Below the pieces are notes generated by a model. It was not told where the DNA came from. It was given only the letters and a program-made list of their open reading frames with translations, and made no database searches. A program made the position numbers and the translations under genes. Below are positions 1 to 7,784 of a stretch of DNA of 16,134 bases, piece after piece; position 1 is the first letter of the stretch, and each line of letters begins with the position of its first letter. Origin of the DNA: JBMSHD01 sp049416425 (GTDB lineage Bacteria; Pseudomonadota; Gammaproteobacteria; Francisellales; Francisellaceae); the NCBI GenBank assembly GCA_049416425.1, contig JBMSHD010000041.1, positions 1 through 16,134 on the forward strand. The letters are read 5' to 3'.

Positions 1-126
1 ATTGGAAGATATTTCGCCATGAAAAAAAGGAAGTTATTTTGCGCGCGTTCCTATAAAAATCAGGCAAGCTACAAATTGAGCTTTATCTTTGTTAAATGGC
101 GACAACAGAAACATTAAGGAAGAACG

Positions 127-1596
127 ATGGACATTAAAAGCAATTTATTTACAGTAGATCACTATGAGCTCGGCGGACAATCTGAGACCATTGTTGCCGG
201 CGGCCGGCATCTTTTTGATAAGTTACCGCAAGCATTCTCAGGCATTAAGAATATTGCTGTTATCGGCTGGGGATCTCAAGGACCGGCTCAGGCTCAAAAC
301 CTTCGCGACTCCTTAAAAGACAGTGATATCAACGTATGCGTTGGACTGCGGTCTGATTCCCCTTCATGGTCAGCGGCAAAATCGGCTGGGTTTTGTGAAG
401 AAGACGGCACGCTCGGAGAGATGTTCGCTGTCTTAAAAAAGGCAGATTTGGCCATTATTCTTATTTCTGATGCTGCCCAGGCACAATTATATAAAGCGAT
501 CTTTTCGGCACTAAAACCGGGAGCAACACTGGCTTTCTCACACGGATTTCTGATTGGTTATCTAGAGTCCACCAATACCGAAATCCGTGACGATATCAAT
601 ATTATTGCCATGTGCCCAAAAGGCATGGGAGCATCGGTCAGACGTCTATATGAACAAGGAAAAGAAGTCAATGGCGCCGGCATCAACAGCAGCATTGCCG
701 TCTATCAAGATATCAATGGCAAGGCGACAGACTACGCCCTTGCCTGGGCCATTGCCTGTGGCGCTCCTTTTGTTTTTCCTACCACTATGGAGATGGAGTA
801 CCGCTCTGATATCTTCGGTGAACGAGGTGTATTGCTCGGCGCCGTTCATGGGATCGTCGAGGTGCTGTATCGCTATTTCACTGGACTTGGAATCAGCGAT
901 AAAGAGGCATTTAATAAGACCGCTGAATCGATCACAGGAGCTATTTCAAAAACAATTTCAACTCAGGGGCTTAAAGCCGTTTATGAGAAATTAAGTGCTA
1001 AAGAAAAACAAACGTTTAAAAATGCCTATAATGCCGCCTATACGCCTTTGTTTGATATTCTGATTGAAATCTATGAAGAGGTTCAAAATGGCAATGAGAT
1101 TCGCTCGGTCATCCTGGCAGGACAGCGACACAACAGGCTGCCGATGGGTAAGATCGATGATACCGAAATGTGGAAAATTGGAGAGAAGGTTCGTGCCAGT
1201 CGTGATCAAACCAGCACAAGAATCGATCCTATAACCGCCGGAATTTATCTGGCCTGTATCATGGCACAGGTTGATGTGCTCACCGAGAAAGGGCACAGCT
1301 ACTCAGAAATTGTCAATGAATCCATCATTGAGGCCGTTGATTCTCTCAATCCTTACATGCATTATAAAGGCATCGCCTATATGGTGGATAATTGCTCGAC
1401 AACGGCACGCCTGGGCGCACGAAAATGGGCGGCAAGGTTTGACTATAACCTGATGCAACAGGCACTACCAAAGTTATATCAAGCCGCAAGTGAAGGATCC
1501 GCCGCCTTTGATGCCTTCTTCTCTCACCCGGTTCATCAGGCTTTGGCTGTTTGCTCCACATTGAGGCCTTCTGTTGACATCAGTGTCGTCGCTTGA
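127..1596 (+). CDS. ilvC: Ketol-acid reductoisomerase, class II, plant-like
   Basis: Second common enzyme of valine, leucine and isoleucine synthesis: it isomerises and reduces 2-acetolactate or 2-aceto-2-hydroxybutyrate to the dihydroxy acid, using Mg2+ and NADPH, in the cytoplasm. The 489 aa length is that of class II (about 490 aa; class I is about 330). Visible motifs are the Rossmann loop GWGSQG at residues 47-52, SHGF near 138-141, the catalytic lysine in CPKGMG (K165), the metal-binding D228 and E232 in SDIFGER, and the C-terminal EAVDSLNPYMH block. Several blocks (GWGSQGPAQAQNL, GKEVNGAGINSS, VDNCSTTARLGARKW, LRPSVDIS) read like chloroplast KARI rather than the E. coli enzyme. AAGGAAG at 116-122 is a good ribosome binding site. 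No ilvB, ilvN or ilvD lies in the window. The first 126 bases hold no clear promoter, and the gene ends directly against argS. Confidence 0.96.
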   Translation: MDIKSNLFTVDHYELGGQSETIVAGGRHLFDKLPQAFSGIKNIAVIGWGSQGPAQAQNLRDSLKDSDINVCVGLRSDSPSWSAAKSAGFCEEDGTLGEMFAVLKKADLAIILISDAAQAQLYKAIFSALKPGATLAFSHGFLIGYLESTNTEIRDDINIIAMCPKGMGASVRRLYEQGKEVNGAGINSSIAVYQDINGKATDYALAWAIACGAPFVFPTTMEMEYRSDIFGERGVLLGAVHGIVEVLYRYFTGLGISDKEAFNKTAESITGAISKTISTQGLKAVYEKLSAKEKQTFKNAYNAAYTPLFDILIEIYEEVQNGNEIRSVILAGQRHNRLPMGKIDDTEMWKIGEKVRASRDQTSTRIDPITAGIYLACIMAQVDVLTEKGHSYSEIVNESIIEAVDSLNPYMHYKGIAYMVDNCSTTARLGARKWAARFDYNLMQQALPKLYQAASEGSAAFDAFFSHPVHQALAVCSTLRPSVDISVVA

Positions 1597-3351
1597 CTAC
1601 ATCCGCTCAGGAATCTCGATCCCTAAGAGCCCTAATACCAACTCGAGTTGGCGCAATGTGATAAGGCACAATCCGACCCTTGAGCCTTTTATGCGACTAT
1701 CTTCTTCTGTGGCGATGGGAGAATCAGCATAGAATTTATTGAATGCTTGTGCCAGTTTGAAGGCAAATTCACACAGATGATGGGGCTCGGTGCGATCATA
1801 GGTTCTATAAATGGCATTGGGAAGATCGGCTACAACAAGCTGCAATTGGCGCTCAACCTCATTGCTGGCAGGAAGAATGGAGACGCTATCATTGAATTGA
1901 CCGAGTTTGCGTAAAATGGATTTGATACGCACGGCAGAATAGAGCATATAAGGACCGGTTTTACCCTCATATTGAGAAAATTTATCCAGATCGAAGATAT
2001 AATCAGAAGTATAGACATTGGAAAGATCGGCAAATTTAACGGTCGCCATGGCAATCTTATCGATGACATCGGCTCTCATATCCTCTTGAATATCGGTATT
2101 GTCTCTCAAGGCGGCGCGCGTCTTTGCCTCATCGATCAAGGTACTCAAATGCATAACTCCACCGGATCGGGTTTTAAAGGGTCTGCCATCCTTACCATTC
2201 AAAGTGCCAAAACCAACATGTTTGAATGTCACATTCGGAGCAAGCGCGCCTTTTTTTGCCGCCTCAAACACCTGTTTGAAATGCAGACTCTGGCGTTTAT
2301 CAACCACATAAATCATATGCTGACTATCGAGATTTTCCACCCGATCAACAATCGTGGCCAAATCGGTAGTTCCATACATCACCGCCCCATCTGACTTCAG
2401 AAGAATCAAAGGCGGGGTCTTGTCCTTTTCATCCTTGCTGACATCAATAATAACCGCACCGTCACTGTCAACGGCGATACCCTCTTTTTTCAATGTCCCA
2501 ACCATCGGTTCAATAAAACGCTGAACATCACTCTCACCTTTCCACAGATCAAATTGAACACCCAGGCTGGCAAAATCTTTTTTGAGCTCGGCAATAGAGA
2601 CAGCGACAAAATGGCGCCAAAGCGCACGATAACCGGCTCGCCCTGCTTGAAGCTCAGCGGTAGCCTTTCTTGCCTTCTCCATCTCAAGAGGATCTGACTT
2701 ACAACGGTTAGACGCTCTTGGATAAATCTCGGCTAATTCATGAACCGTAACCGGTGATTCTTTCGGATACTCCCCCTCAAAACCAGCCTCAAAATAGACA
2801 AGATCTGGATGCATGCGTTTAAGTTCTTCAATCAACATGCCCATCTGCGTACCCCAGTCACCCAGATGCACATCGGATATCACCCGATCGCCACAGAAAC
2901 GATAAATGCGCTGCAGGCAATCTCCCAGCAATGTCGAGCGGATATGACCAACATGCATGGGTTTGGCCACATTGGGGCCGCCAAAATCAATCACCACATT
3001 TCTTGCTTCTTTAACTTTTTGGCAGCCAAGCCGGCTATCGACAGCCATATCATTAACCCAGCCAGCCAGAAAATGATCCGTTAGGGTAATATTGATAAAC
3101 CCCGGCTTTACCACGCTCAACAGGCTGAAAACCGCCGAATCATCGACCTGTCTGACAATCTCCTCGGCGATTAAAAAAGGGGCCTTTTGCCTGATTTTTG
3201 CTAAAGGCATGGCACCGTTACATTGAAATTGGCTCAGCTCGGGGCGCACTGATATCTGGACTTTAGCATGGCTCTTATCATGGCCCAGGGCTTCGAATGC
3301 CACCTCAAATTTATGGGTTAGAAACGCCTCAAGAGACGAGTGTGTATTCAT
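1597..3351 (-). CDS. argS: Arginyl-tRNA synthetase
   Basis: Class I aminoacyl-tRNA synthetase that charges tRNA-Arg, cytoplasmic and essential. The 584 aa product matches the usual length (about 577). In order: an N-terminal Add-1-type tRNA-binding region (about 1-100), the HIGH-type motif as HVGH at residues 133-136 inside KPMHVGHIRSTLLGD, the catalytic Rossmann domain with a GRPFKTRSGG segment in the place of KMSKS (most ArgRS lack a canonical KMSKS), then the C-terminal DALR anticodon-binding domain starting at GPYMLYSAVRI and ending in ERM. The ATG lacks a strong Shine-Dalgarno sequence. An extended -10-like TGGTAAACT lies upstream near 3388, but promoter evidence is weak. The stop codon occupies 1597-1599, immediately against the ilvC stop at 1594-1596. 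Confidence 0.97.
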   Translation of the reverse strand: MNTHSSLEAFLTHKFEVAFEALGHDKSHAKVQISVRPELSQFQCNGAMPLAKIRQKAPFLIAEEIVRQVDDSAVFSLLSVVKPGFINITLTDHFLAGWVNDMAVDSRLGCQKVKEARNVVIDFGGPNVAKPMHVGHIRSTLLGDCLQRIYRFCGDRVISDVHLGDWGTQMGMLIEELKRMHPDLVYFEAGFEGEYPKESPVTVHELAEIYPRASNRCKSDPLEMEKARKATAELQAGRAGYRALWRHFVAVSIAELKKDFASLGVQFDLWKGESDVQRFIEPMVGTLKKEGIAVDSDGAVIIDVSKDEKDKTPPLILLKSDGAVMYGTTDLATIVDRVENLDSQHMIYVVDKRQSLHFKQVFEAAKKGALAPNVTFKHVGFGTLNGKDGRPFKTRSGGVMHLSTLIDEAKTRAALRDNTDIQEDMRADVIDKIAMATVKFADLSNVYTSDYIFDLDKFSQYEGKTGPYMLYSAVRIKSILRKLGQFNDSVSILPASNEVERQLQLVVADLPNAIYRTYDRTEPHHLCEFAFKLAQAFNKFYADSPIATEEDSRIKGSRVGLCLITLRQLELVLGLLGIEIPERM

Positions 3352-3735
3352 GGTTTTATATCAGAATTTTTAAAGATGGCTTAGTTTACCACTATTGGCA
3401 TTAAAATTTAATCACTATTAGGAACATGTGCAAAATAACTGCCCATATATAACCACTTTGGAATCTTGTTTCTCGTCATTGCCGCGACAGGCGGCAATCT
3501 ACGTGGTCAATGTAACATTGGCAGTAGTGCGAACGGCTTTTGCCTAAGCACATACGATTTTTGCCGCTCTCACAATAATCACATGGATCATCGCCAAGCG
3601 ATGATGACGATGATTACACCTAATGATACCTTACAAAAAAAGCAAAGCTGTGGAATATCGGCTTTAGATTAACTATTATCTCACTGCTTGACTATATTAA
3701 GTTAATATAAACAATAACATATAAAGGTGTAACGA
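3352..3735. other. Non-coding stretch with several short hairpins
   Basis: About 380 bases between argS and the lipoprotein gene, with no convincing gene. Three near-perfect inverted repeats stand out. At 3478-3498, ATTGCCGC and GCGGCAAT flank a 5-base loop. At 3508-3520, CAATGT and ACATTG flank one base. At 3587-3605, ATCATCGC and GCGATGAT flank CAA. None is followed by a T run on either strand, so they do not look like terminators. A 68-codon open frame at 3466-3672 starts at TTG without a ribosome binding site and resembles nothing I know. The stretch may be a remnant of intergenic palindromic repeats or a small structured RNA; neither is proven. Confidence 0.4.
3688..3729 (+). promoter_or_regulatory. 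Weak promoter candidate and RBS for the lipoprotein gene
   Basis: TTGACT at 3688-3693 is a good -35 match, but no good -10 box lies 16-18 bases further on; AACAAT and ACAATA at 3710-3716 are the best available. The ribosome binding site AAAGGTG at 3723-3729 is clear, six bases before the ATG at 3736, and supports that start. Confidence 0.35.
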
Positions 3736-3978
3736 ATGAAATCAGTCAATTTTAGCATCACACTACTTTTGGGATTTCTTTTGGTCTCATGCAGCGGCTA
3801 CTCCCGTGGTCCAAACTCTGCGTCTCGTCAGGCGGATTTTATGGTGAGCTGTCAATCACGTGGACTCACTGAGGCCAACTGCCAGCAGCAATTTGAAGAG
3901 CGATCCGCAAAGATAGAGCAATGTATAAATAGCGGCAGCACACCAAGGGACTGCGCAAGCCGTCTTTATCAGAAGTAA
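3736..3978 (+). CDS. Small lipoprotein with two CX9C cysteine pairs
   Basis: 80 aa, not recognised as a named family. The N-terminus is a lipoprotein signal: MKSVN, a hydrophobic stretch (SITLLLGFLLV) and lipobox LVSC with the acylated cysteine at residue 19. The residue after it is Ser, not Asp, so export to the outer membrane by the Lol system is expected. The mature part of about 60 aa has four further cysteines, C39, C49, C63 and C73, forming two C-X9-C units 13 residues apart. The units look like an internal repeat: Cys, a few residues, Gly, then Thr at the sixth position (SRGLTEAN and NSGSTPRD), Cys, then an aromatic residue four or five positions later. Two disulphides pinning a helical hairpin in the periplasm are an inference. 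The RBS AAAGGTG sets the start. It stands alone between argS and the minus-strand cupin remnant. Confidence 0.75.
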   Translation: MKSVNFSITLLLGFLLVSCSGYSRGPNSASRQADFMVSCQSRGLTEANCQQQFEERSAKIEQCINSGSTPRDCASRLYQK

Positions 3979-4045
3979 ACTTGTTGTCGAACTCCCTTAC
4001 TACTTGGTCAAAATGAACACTTAATATGCAAACTTCACCTATCTG

Positions 4046-4288
4046 TTAAACTTCCTTGTCAAAATAATCCGCTTTATGTTGTTTATGGAAATAGGCTTTC
4101 AGTAATAATTTTGTTTCATCTCCACCAGGTGCAATTCCGGCCGTCACTCCTATTTTATTGGAATCAGGATACTCTACGACATCCGGATGGTTCATGGTAG
4201 AAAAACATAGGAAAATAAGAGGGCTAGCAGAGGTATTAATGACTTGATGCGCATAGTCTGGCCCTACATTTAGTGTTATTAGCGCTTT
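4046..4288 (-). pseudogene. C-terminal remnant of a cupin-domain protein
   Basis: Translating the minus strand gives an open stretch of about 75 codons without its own start: ALITLNVGPDYAHQVINTS, then PLIFLCFSTMNHPDVVEYPD, SNKIGVTAGI, and a charged tail ending FDKEV before TAA at 4046-4048. The G-P-D-x-A-H-Q-x-I-N-T-S run and the STMNHPDVVEYPDS block resemble the second half of a single-domain cupin of the COG3837 kind. The first half, including the metal-binding motif 1, is absent. The remnant is in frame with, and directly follows, the stop codon of the DUF2147 gene (4289-4291), so a deletion probably fused the end of one gene to the tail of the other. No RBS or start codon serves it. Confidence 0.7.
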
Positions 4289-4966
4289 TTATTTTTTCTT
4301 GTCTTTAAGATTAACATGAGAACAGGCTTCCCATAGCGCCTGATTGACGATTTTACCATTCTTATCGGTATAGGTATAATGACCTTCTTTGGTTAGCCCA
4401 CACATCTTAACGAAATGCTCCGCCTGATCCTGGCTGATGCGCTGCCAGGTCTGTGTGCGACCAAACAGCGAGAAACCAATATAACCTCTGACATTTAACC
4501 ACTTTCCATAATCCGTGGTGTACATTTTGCAACTGTATACCTTACCATCAGAGGGATCAAGGATAGAACCATCATCATACACAGGCCCTTGTGATCCATC
4601 GGCATCACTGTCTTTAGTAAAGCTCCACATGATCTTCAAGTCCTGAACCTGAGCCTCCGGCATCTTGGTATAATCGTAGCTGTAGCCATTTTTCGACCCT
4701 TTGCCACACTCCTTACAGGCCACGTCTGGAGCTACGATTTTATCATCAACAATATTGACAAAAGGCACCAAAATTTTACCCTCCAGCGTATTTTTCGCCC
4801 CAGGCATCACCTCCATAACCGACTGCCCTATGCCATCATCGCTGTATTGCAACCAATAACCAACAGGCGATTGATTCATCTCCTTTGCCGCTTTATCGAT
4901 CGCCAAAGACAACACCGGCATCGTGACCAAGCCCAGAACCACGCCATATATCCCTAATTTTTTCAT
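4289..4966 (-). CDS. Exported DUF2147 family protein
   Basis: 225 aa from the ATG at 4966, which has AAGG nine bases upstream; the frame also opens one codon earlier at TTG, a less likely start. Residues 1-23 are a signal peptide (MKKLGIYGVVLGLVTMPVLSLA), predicting a periplasmic or outer-membrane location. The body matches DUF2147 (PF09917): PVGYWLQYSDDG near the start, LEGKILVPFV, then ILDPSDGKVYSCKM and LNVRGYIGFSLFGRTQTWQR in the conserved core. A C-x2-C pair (CKEC), three further cysteines and an extra C-terminal part follow the family pattern seen in host-associated gammaproteobacteria (from memory). The function of the family is unknown. It lies about 100 bases downstream of the small exported protein and may share its transcript or use a weak local promoter. 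Confidence 0.88.
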   Translation of the reverse strand: MKKLGIYGVVLGLVTMPVLSLAIDKAAKEMNQSPVGYWLQYSDDGIGQSVMEVMPGAKNTLEGKILVPFVNIVDDKIVAPDVACKECGKGSKNGYSYDYTKMPEAQVQDLKIMWSFTKDSDADGSQGPVYDDGSILDPSDGKVYSCKMYTTDYGKWLNVRGYIGFSLFGRTQTWQRISQDQAEHFVKMCGLTKEGHYTYTDKNGKIVNQALWEACSHVNLKDKKK

Positions 4967-5069
4967 CAAGATCTACCTTATTGATTGACACTCCACTACA
5001 TTAACTCAGGATATTGGTGAGCTCAAGCCATGTTATAGTTTAAAAATAAAATTTTTTACTCGAGTTTTC

Positions 5070-5525
5070 TCATCGTGTTGCTAATCGCCGATTTAAAAGC
5101 GTCAACTGACTCAAAATCTCATTATTCTGCGCTAAAAGGATCTGGTTCTGTTGTGCCTGTTTAAACAACACATAAAGCATCAAACCATCCGCCTGATTGT
5201 AATGGTTAATATTTTTGCTCGCGTTTTTAAACATCGTGTTGACATCCTGACCCAGAGACTGGATTTCACCCTCAAAACCGGTTGATTCAGCTTTCAAATC
5301 CACACTCGCAGCCGAAATTGGCTTCATCGTCTGTTGCCCTGAACCATCGCTTTTGTCTTCATCGTTGTTTGATTTAGCCGGTTTCTGATCGAACAAATCT
5401 CCATGGGCCGAGCTGACCTGCTGATTGAGTGACAGCTCATTATCACCCGAGGAGTAAACCTGTACATTATCAGCCAGCGCAACAAAGCTGATCACAATTC
5501 CAGCTATTATCCCTAAATATTTCAT
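5070..5525 (-). CDS. Small exported protein with C-terminal coiled coil
   Basis: 151-152 aa, not recognised. Residues 1-19 form a signal peptide (hydrophobic GIIAGIVISFVA, cleavage after ALA before DNVQ), so the mature protein is periplasmic. A low-complexity polar linker rich in D, S, Q and K follows (about 45-75). The C-terminal third (about 115-152: ADGLMLYVLFKQAQQNQ, then leucine- and glutamine-rich heptads ending NRRLATR) looks like an amphipathic helix or short coiled coil. Of two adjacent ATGs (5528 and 5525), the second has better spacing from the AAGGAA at 5531-5536 and is preferred. It starts 22-25 bases after the queA stop, so it is probably co-transcribed at the end of the ygfB-ubiH-ubiI-queA unit. 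Short proteins attached to secretion systems have a similar look, but no such genes are nearby. Confidence 0.7.
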   Translation of the reverse strand: MKYLGIIAGIVISFVALADNVQVYSSGDNELSLNQQVSSAHGDLFDQKPAKSNNDEDKSDGSGQQTMKPISAASVDLKAESTGFEGEIQSLGQDVNTMFKNASKNINHYNQADGLMLYVLFKQAQQNQILLAQNNEILSQLTLLNRRLATR

Positions 5526-5550
5526 CATTTTTCCTTACCGAATAATTACT

Positions 5551-6564
5551 CTAGTGAATCAGCATGGCATCACCATAACTGAAAAAACGATAGTCATTAT
5601 CGATGGCGTGCTGATAGGCTGCCATCACCGATGCTTTAGTGGCAAAGGCGCTGACCAGCATGATCAACGTTGATTTAGGCAGATGAAAATTGGTTATCAA
5701 AGCATCGACCACGTGAAAAGGCTTTCCCGGATATAAGAAGATATCGGTTTCACCATAAAACGGTTTAATGGCACCCGTCAATGCCGCACTCTCCAGAGAT
5801 CGAACCGATGTTGTGCCCACCGCAATCACACGTCCACCTCGTGATTTCGTGTTATTAACGCGATCGCATACCTCTTGAGAAACCTCGACAAGCTCCTTAT
5901 GCATAACATGTGTCGCCACATCATCCACCTGAACCGGCTTGAAGGTGCCAGAGCCGACATGCAGCGTGACAAAAGCCATCTCGACACCCTTCTTTTTTAA
6001 AGCATCAAGCAGGGACTCACTGAAATGAAGTCCAGCCGTTGGTGCCGCCACTGATCCCAAGGGATCACTATAAACCGTCTGATAGCGCTCCTTGTCATGG
6101 CTATCATCTTCACGTCTCATATAAGGCGGCAGTGGCATATGGCCTTTCTCAGCCATCAGCTGCCATATATTCGCCTGCTGAAGCTTAACGCGATATAGAC
6201 CATGAACCTTATCCATCACATTGGCAATTTTATCGGCGATTATCATCTGTGAACCAATTTTAGGCGCCTTATTGGCACGAATATGCGTTACAAATTCTTC
6301 ATCGCTGATGACCCGCTCAATCAGAAACTCAAGCTGCCCACCTGTCGACTTCTGCCCATATAATCTTGCCGCCATCACCCGACTGTTATTAAAAATCATT
6401 AAATCACCAGGATTTACATACTGAAGAATCTCATGAAAATGATGATCATCAAGCTCACCTGTTTTTTTATTCAATACTAAAAGACGGCTGCCCTCCCGAT
6501 TTTCCGCCGGATAACGAGCGATTAAATGCTCCGGAAGCACATAATCAAATTGTGCCGTTTTCAT
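5551..6564 (-). CDS. queA: S-adenosylmethionine:tRNA ribosyltransferase-isomerase
   Basis: Transfers and isomerises the ribosyl part of S-adenosylmethionine onto 7-aminomethyl-7-deazaguanine at the wobble base of tRNA, giving epoxyqueuosine. The 337 aa product is close to family length (about 350). The N-terminal block FDYVLPEHLIARYPAENREGSRLL is diagnostic, followed by FNNSRVMAARLYGQK, the VAAPTAGLHFS motif, THVMHKELVEVS, GTTSVRSLE and the C-terminal LITNFHLPKSTLIMLVSAFA. The ATG overlaps the stop of the ubiI-like gene by four bases (ATGA at 6561-6564), implying translational coupling. The usual neighbour tgt is not downstream; a small exported protein takes its place. Confidence 0.97.
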   Translation of the reverse strand: MKTAQFDYVLPEHLIARYPAENREGSRLLVLNKKTGELDDHHFHEILQYVNPGDLMIFNNSRVMAARLYGQKSTGGQLEFLIERVISDEEFVTHIRANKAPKIGSQMIIADKIANVMDKVHGLYRVKLQQANIWQLMAEKGHMPLPPYMRREDDSHDKERYQTVYSDPLGSVAAPTAGLHFSESLLDALKKKGVEMAFVTLHVGSGTFKPVQVDDVATHVMHKELVEVSQEVCDRVNNTKSRGGRVIAVGTTSVRSLESAALTGAIKPFYGETDIFLYPGKPFHVVDALITNFHLPKSTLIMLVSAFATKASVMAAYQHAIDNDYRFFSYGDAMLIH

Positions 6565-7784
6565 CGCCTTTGTCCTTTCAGAGACTTACCCATTGCTTCA
6601 TACATAAAAAATCGTTTTAACCATACTGTTTTATTCACCTTATCAATACCCCAGCCACGAACTGCCGCATACAATGGATTATCATTACAAAACAACTCCT
6701 TAAAACCACGCATGCTCAGAATCATCATACTGTTGTCCTGTCTTCGTATACGCTCGAATCTCGCCAACGTACTGGCATGCGAGAAATCACGATGTTGTTC
6801 TTTTGCTTCACTTAGCGTCTGACACAAAGCGATGACATCTCTAAAACCGAGGTTGACCCCTTGACCCGCCAGCGGATGAATCGTATGCGCCGCATCACCG
6901 ATTAAAACAACGCCATCCTGATAATATTGATCGACATGCCGCTCAATCAGCGGAAATGACATTACCGGTGATAACAGTGATAATTCGCCCAGGCGATGAT
7001 TGAAATCCTGATTCAGAGCATTGAGAAATCTCGACGCATCCTGATTCATGTGACGCTTGGCATCACTCGTTGACAATGACCAGACAATTGAACAACGATT
7101 TGAATTTCTCAGCGGTAAAAAAGCTAACACCCCATTTTTTAAAAATCGCTGGTAGGCCGTCTGCTGATGTGAATATTCCGTTTCAATCGTGGCAACGATT
7201 GCCGTATGCTGATAAGGTCTTTCAATACAACCAAAGCCAAAATACTGGCGAATCGACGATAAGCCGCCATCGGCGGCGGCGATAAGATCGCAAAAAACGA
7301 CTTGACCATCGCTTAATTCAAGACGCCATTTACGTCTGTCATCGATACGTTGAATATGATCAATCGTAAGGTTAAAAAAACAGGGCACATCCCGCTTAAA
7401 AAGCTGCTGCTGTAAAACATGAGTAATCCGATCATTTTCGATGATGTGCCCCAGTTCAGATTCATGAATGTCATGGGCATTGAAATGCAATTGTTGATCC
7501 GTATTTTGATCACAGACCTCAATTTTTTTATAGGCACACAGATTGTTTAACTCGATATTTTGCCAGCTATCCAACTGTGCCAGAGCTGATTGAGACAAAG
7601 GTGATATCGCGCTGACTCGGCGTTCTATCCGTCCAGGCTCAGGTTCTGCCAAACAACTGCTCCGTTCAATCAACCCTACCTTAAAATTACGTCGCACAAG
7701 CTCAAGCGCTGTCGATGCCCCAATCATGCCACCACCAACGACGATAACATCAAAATTCATGGTTTTTTCTGCCTCACTCGCCAT
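6561..7784 (-). CDS. ubiI: UbiI/UbiF-family FAD-dependent ubiquinone hydroxylase
   Basis: Flavin monooxygenase of the UbiH/COQ6 family that hydroxylates the aromatic ring of a polyprenyl-phenol intermediate in ubiquinone synthesis; it works at the inner membrane with the other Ubi proteins. Up to 407 aa. The FAD dinucleotide fold VVGGGMIGAS is at residues 15-24, the DG motif AADGGLSSIR at 170-179, and the GD motif LIGDAAHTIHPLAGQGVNLGFRD at 294-316. Position directly after ubiH, as in E. coli ubiH-ubiI, supports UbiI over UbiF, but the family often changes position specificity. The first ATG (7784) overlaps the ubiH stop by 11 bases; a second start at MNFDVIVVGG (7760) fits family length better, and neither has a strong RBS. 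Its own stop overlaps queA. Confidence 0.85.
   Translation of the reverse strand: MASEAEKTMNFDVIVVGGGMIGASTALELVRRNFKVGLIERSSCLAEPEPGRIERRVSAISPLSQSALAQLDSWQNIELNNLCAYKKIEVCDQNTDQQLHFNAHDIHESELGHIIENDRITHVLQQQLFKRDVPCFFNLTIDHIQRIDDRRKWRLELSDGQVVFCDLIAAADGGLSSIRQYFGFGCIERPYQHTAIVATIETEYSHQQTAYQRFLKNGVLAFLPLRNSNRCSIVWSLSTSDAKRHMNQDASRFLNALNQDFNHRLGELSLLSPVMSFPLIERHVDQYYQDGVVLIGDAAHTIHPLAGQGVNLGFRDVIALCQTLSEAKEQHRDFSHASTLARFERIRRQDNSMMILSMRGFKELFCNDNPLYAAVRGWGIDKVNKTVWLKRFFMYEAMGKSLKGQRR

Noticed and set aside
19..117. 32-codon frame upstream of ilvC as a possible leader peptide
   Set aside because: It is not rich in Ile, Val or Leu codons, and no attenuator hairpins with a T run follow it before ilvC.
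3466..3672. 68-codon frame in the argS-lipoprotein gap
   Set aside because: TTG start without RBS, unusual composition, and the sequence is better explained by inverted repeats.
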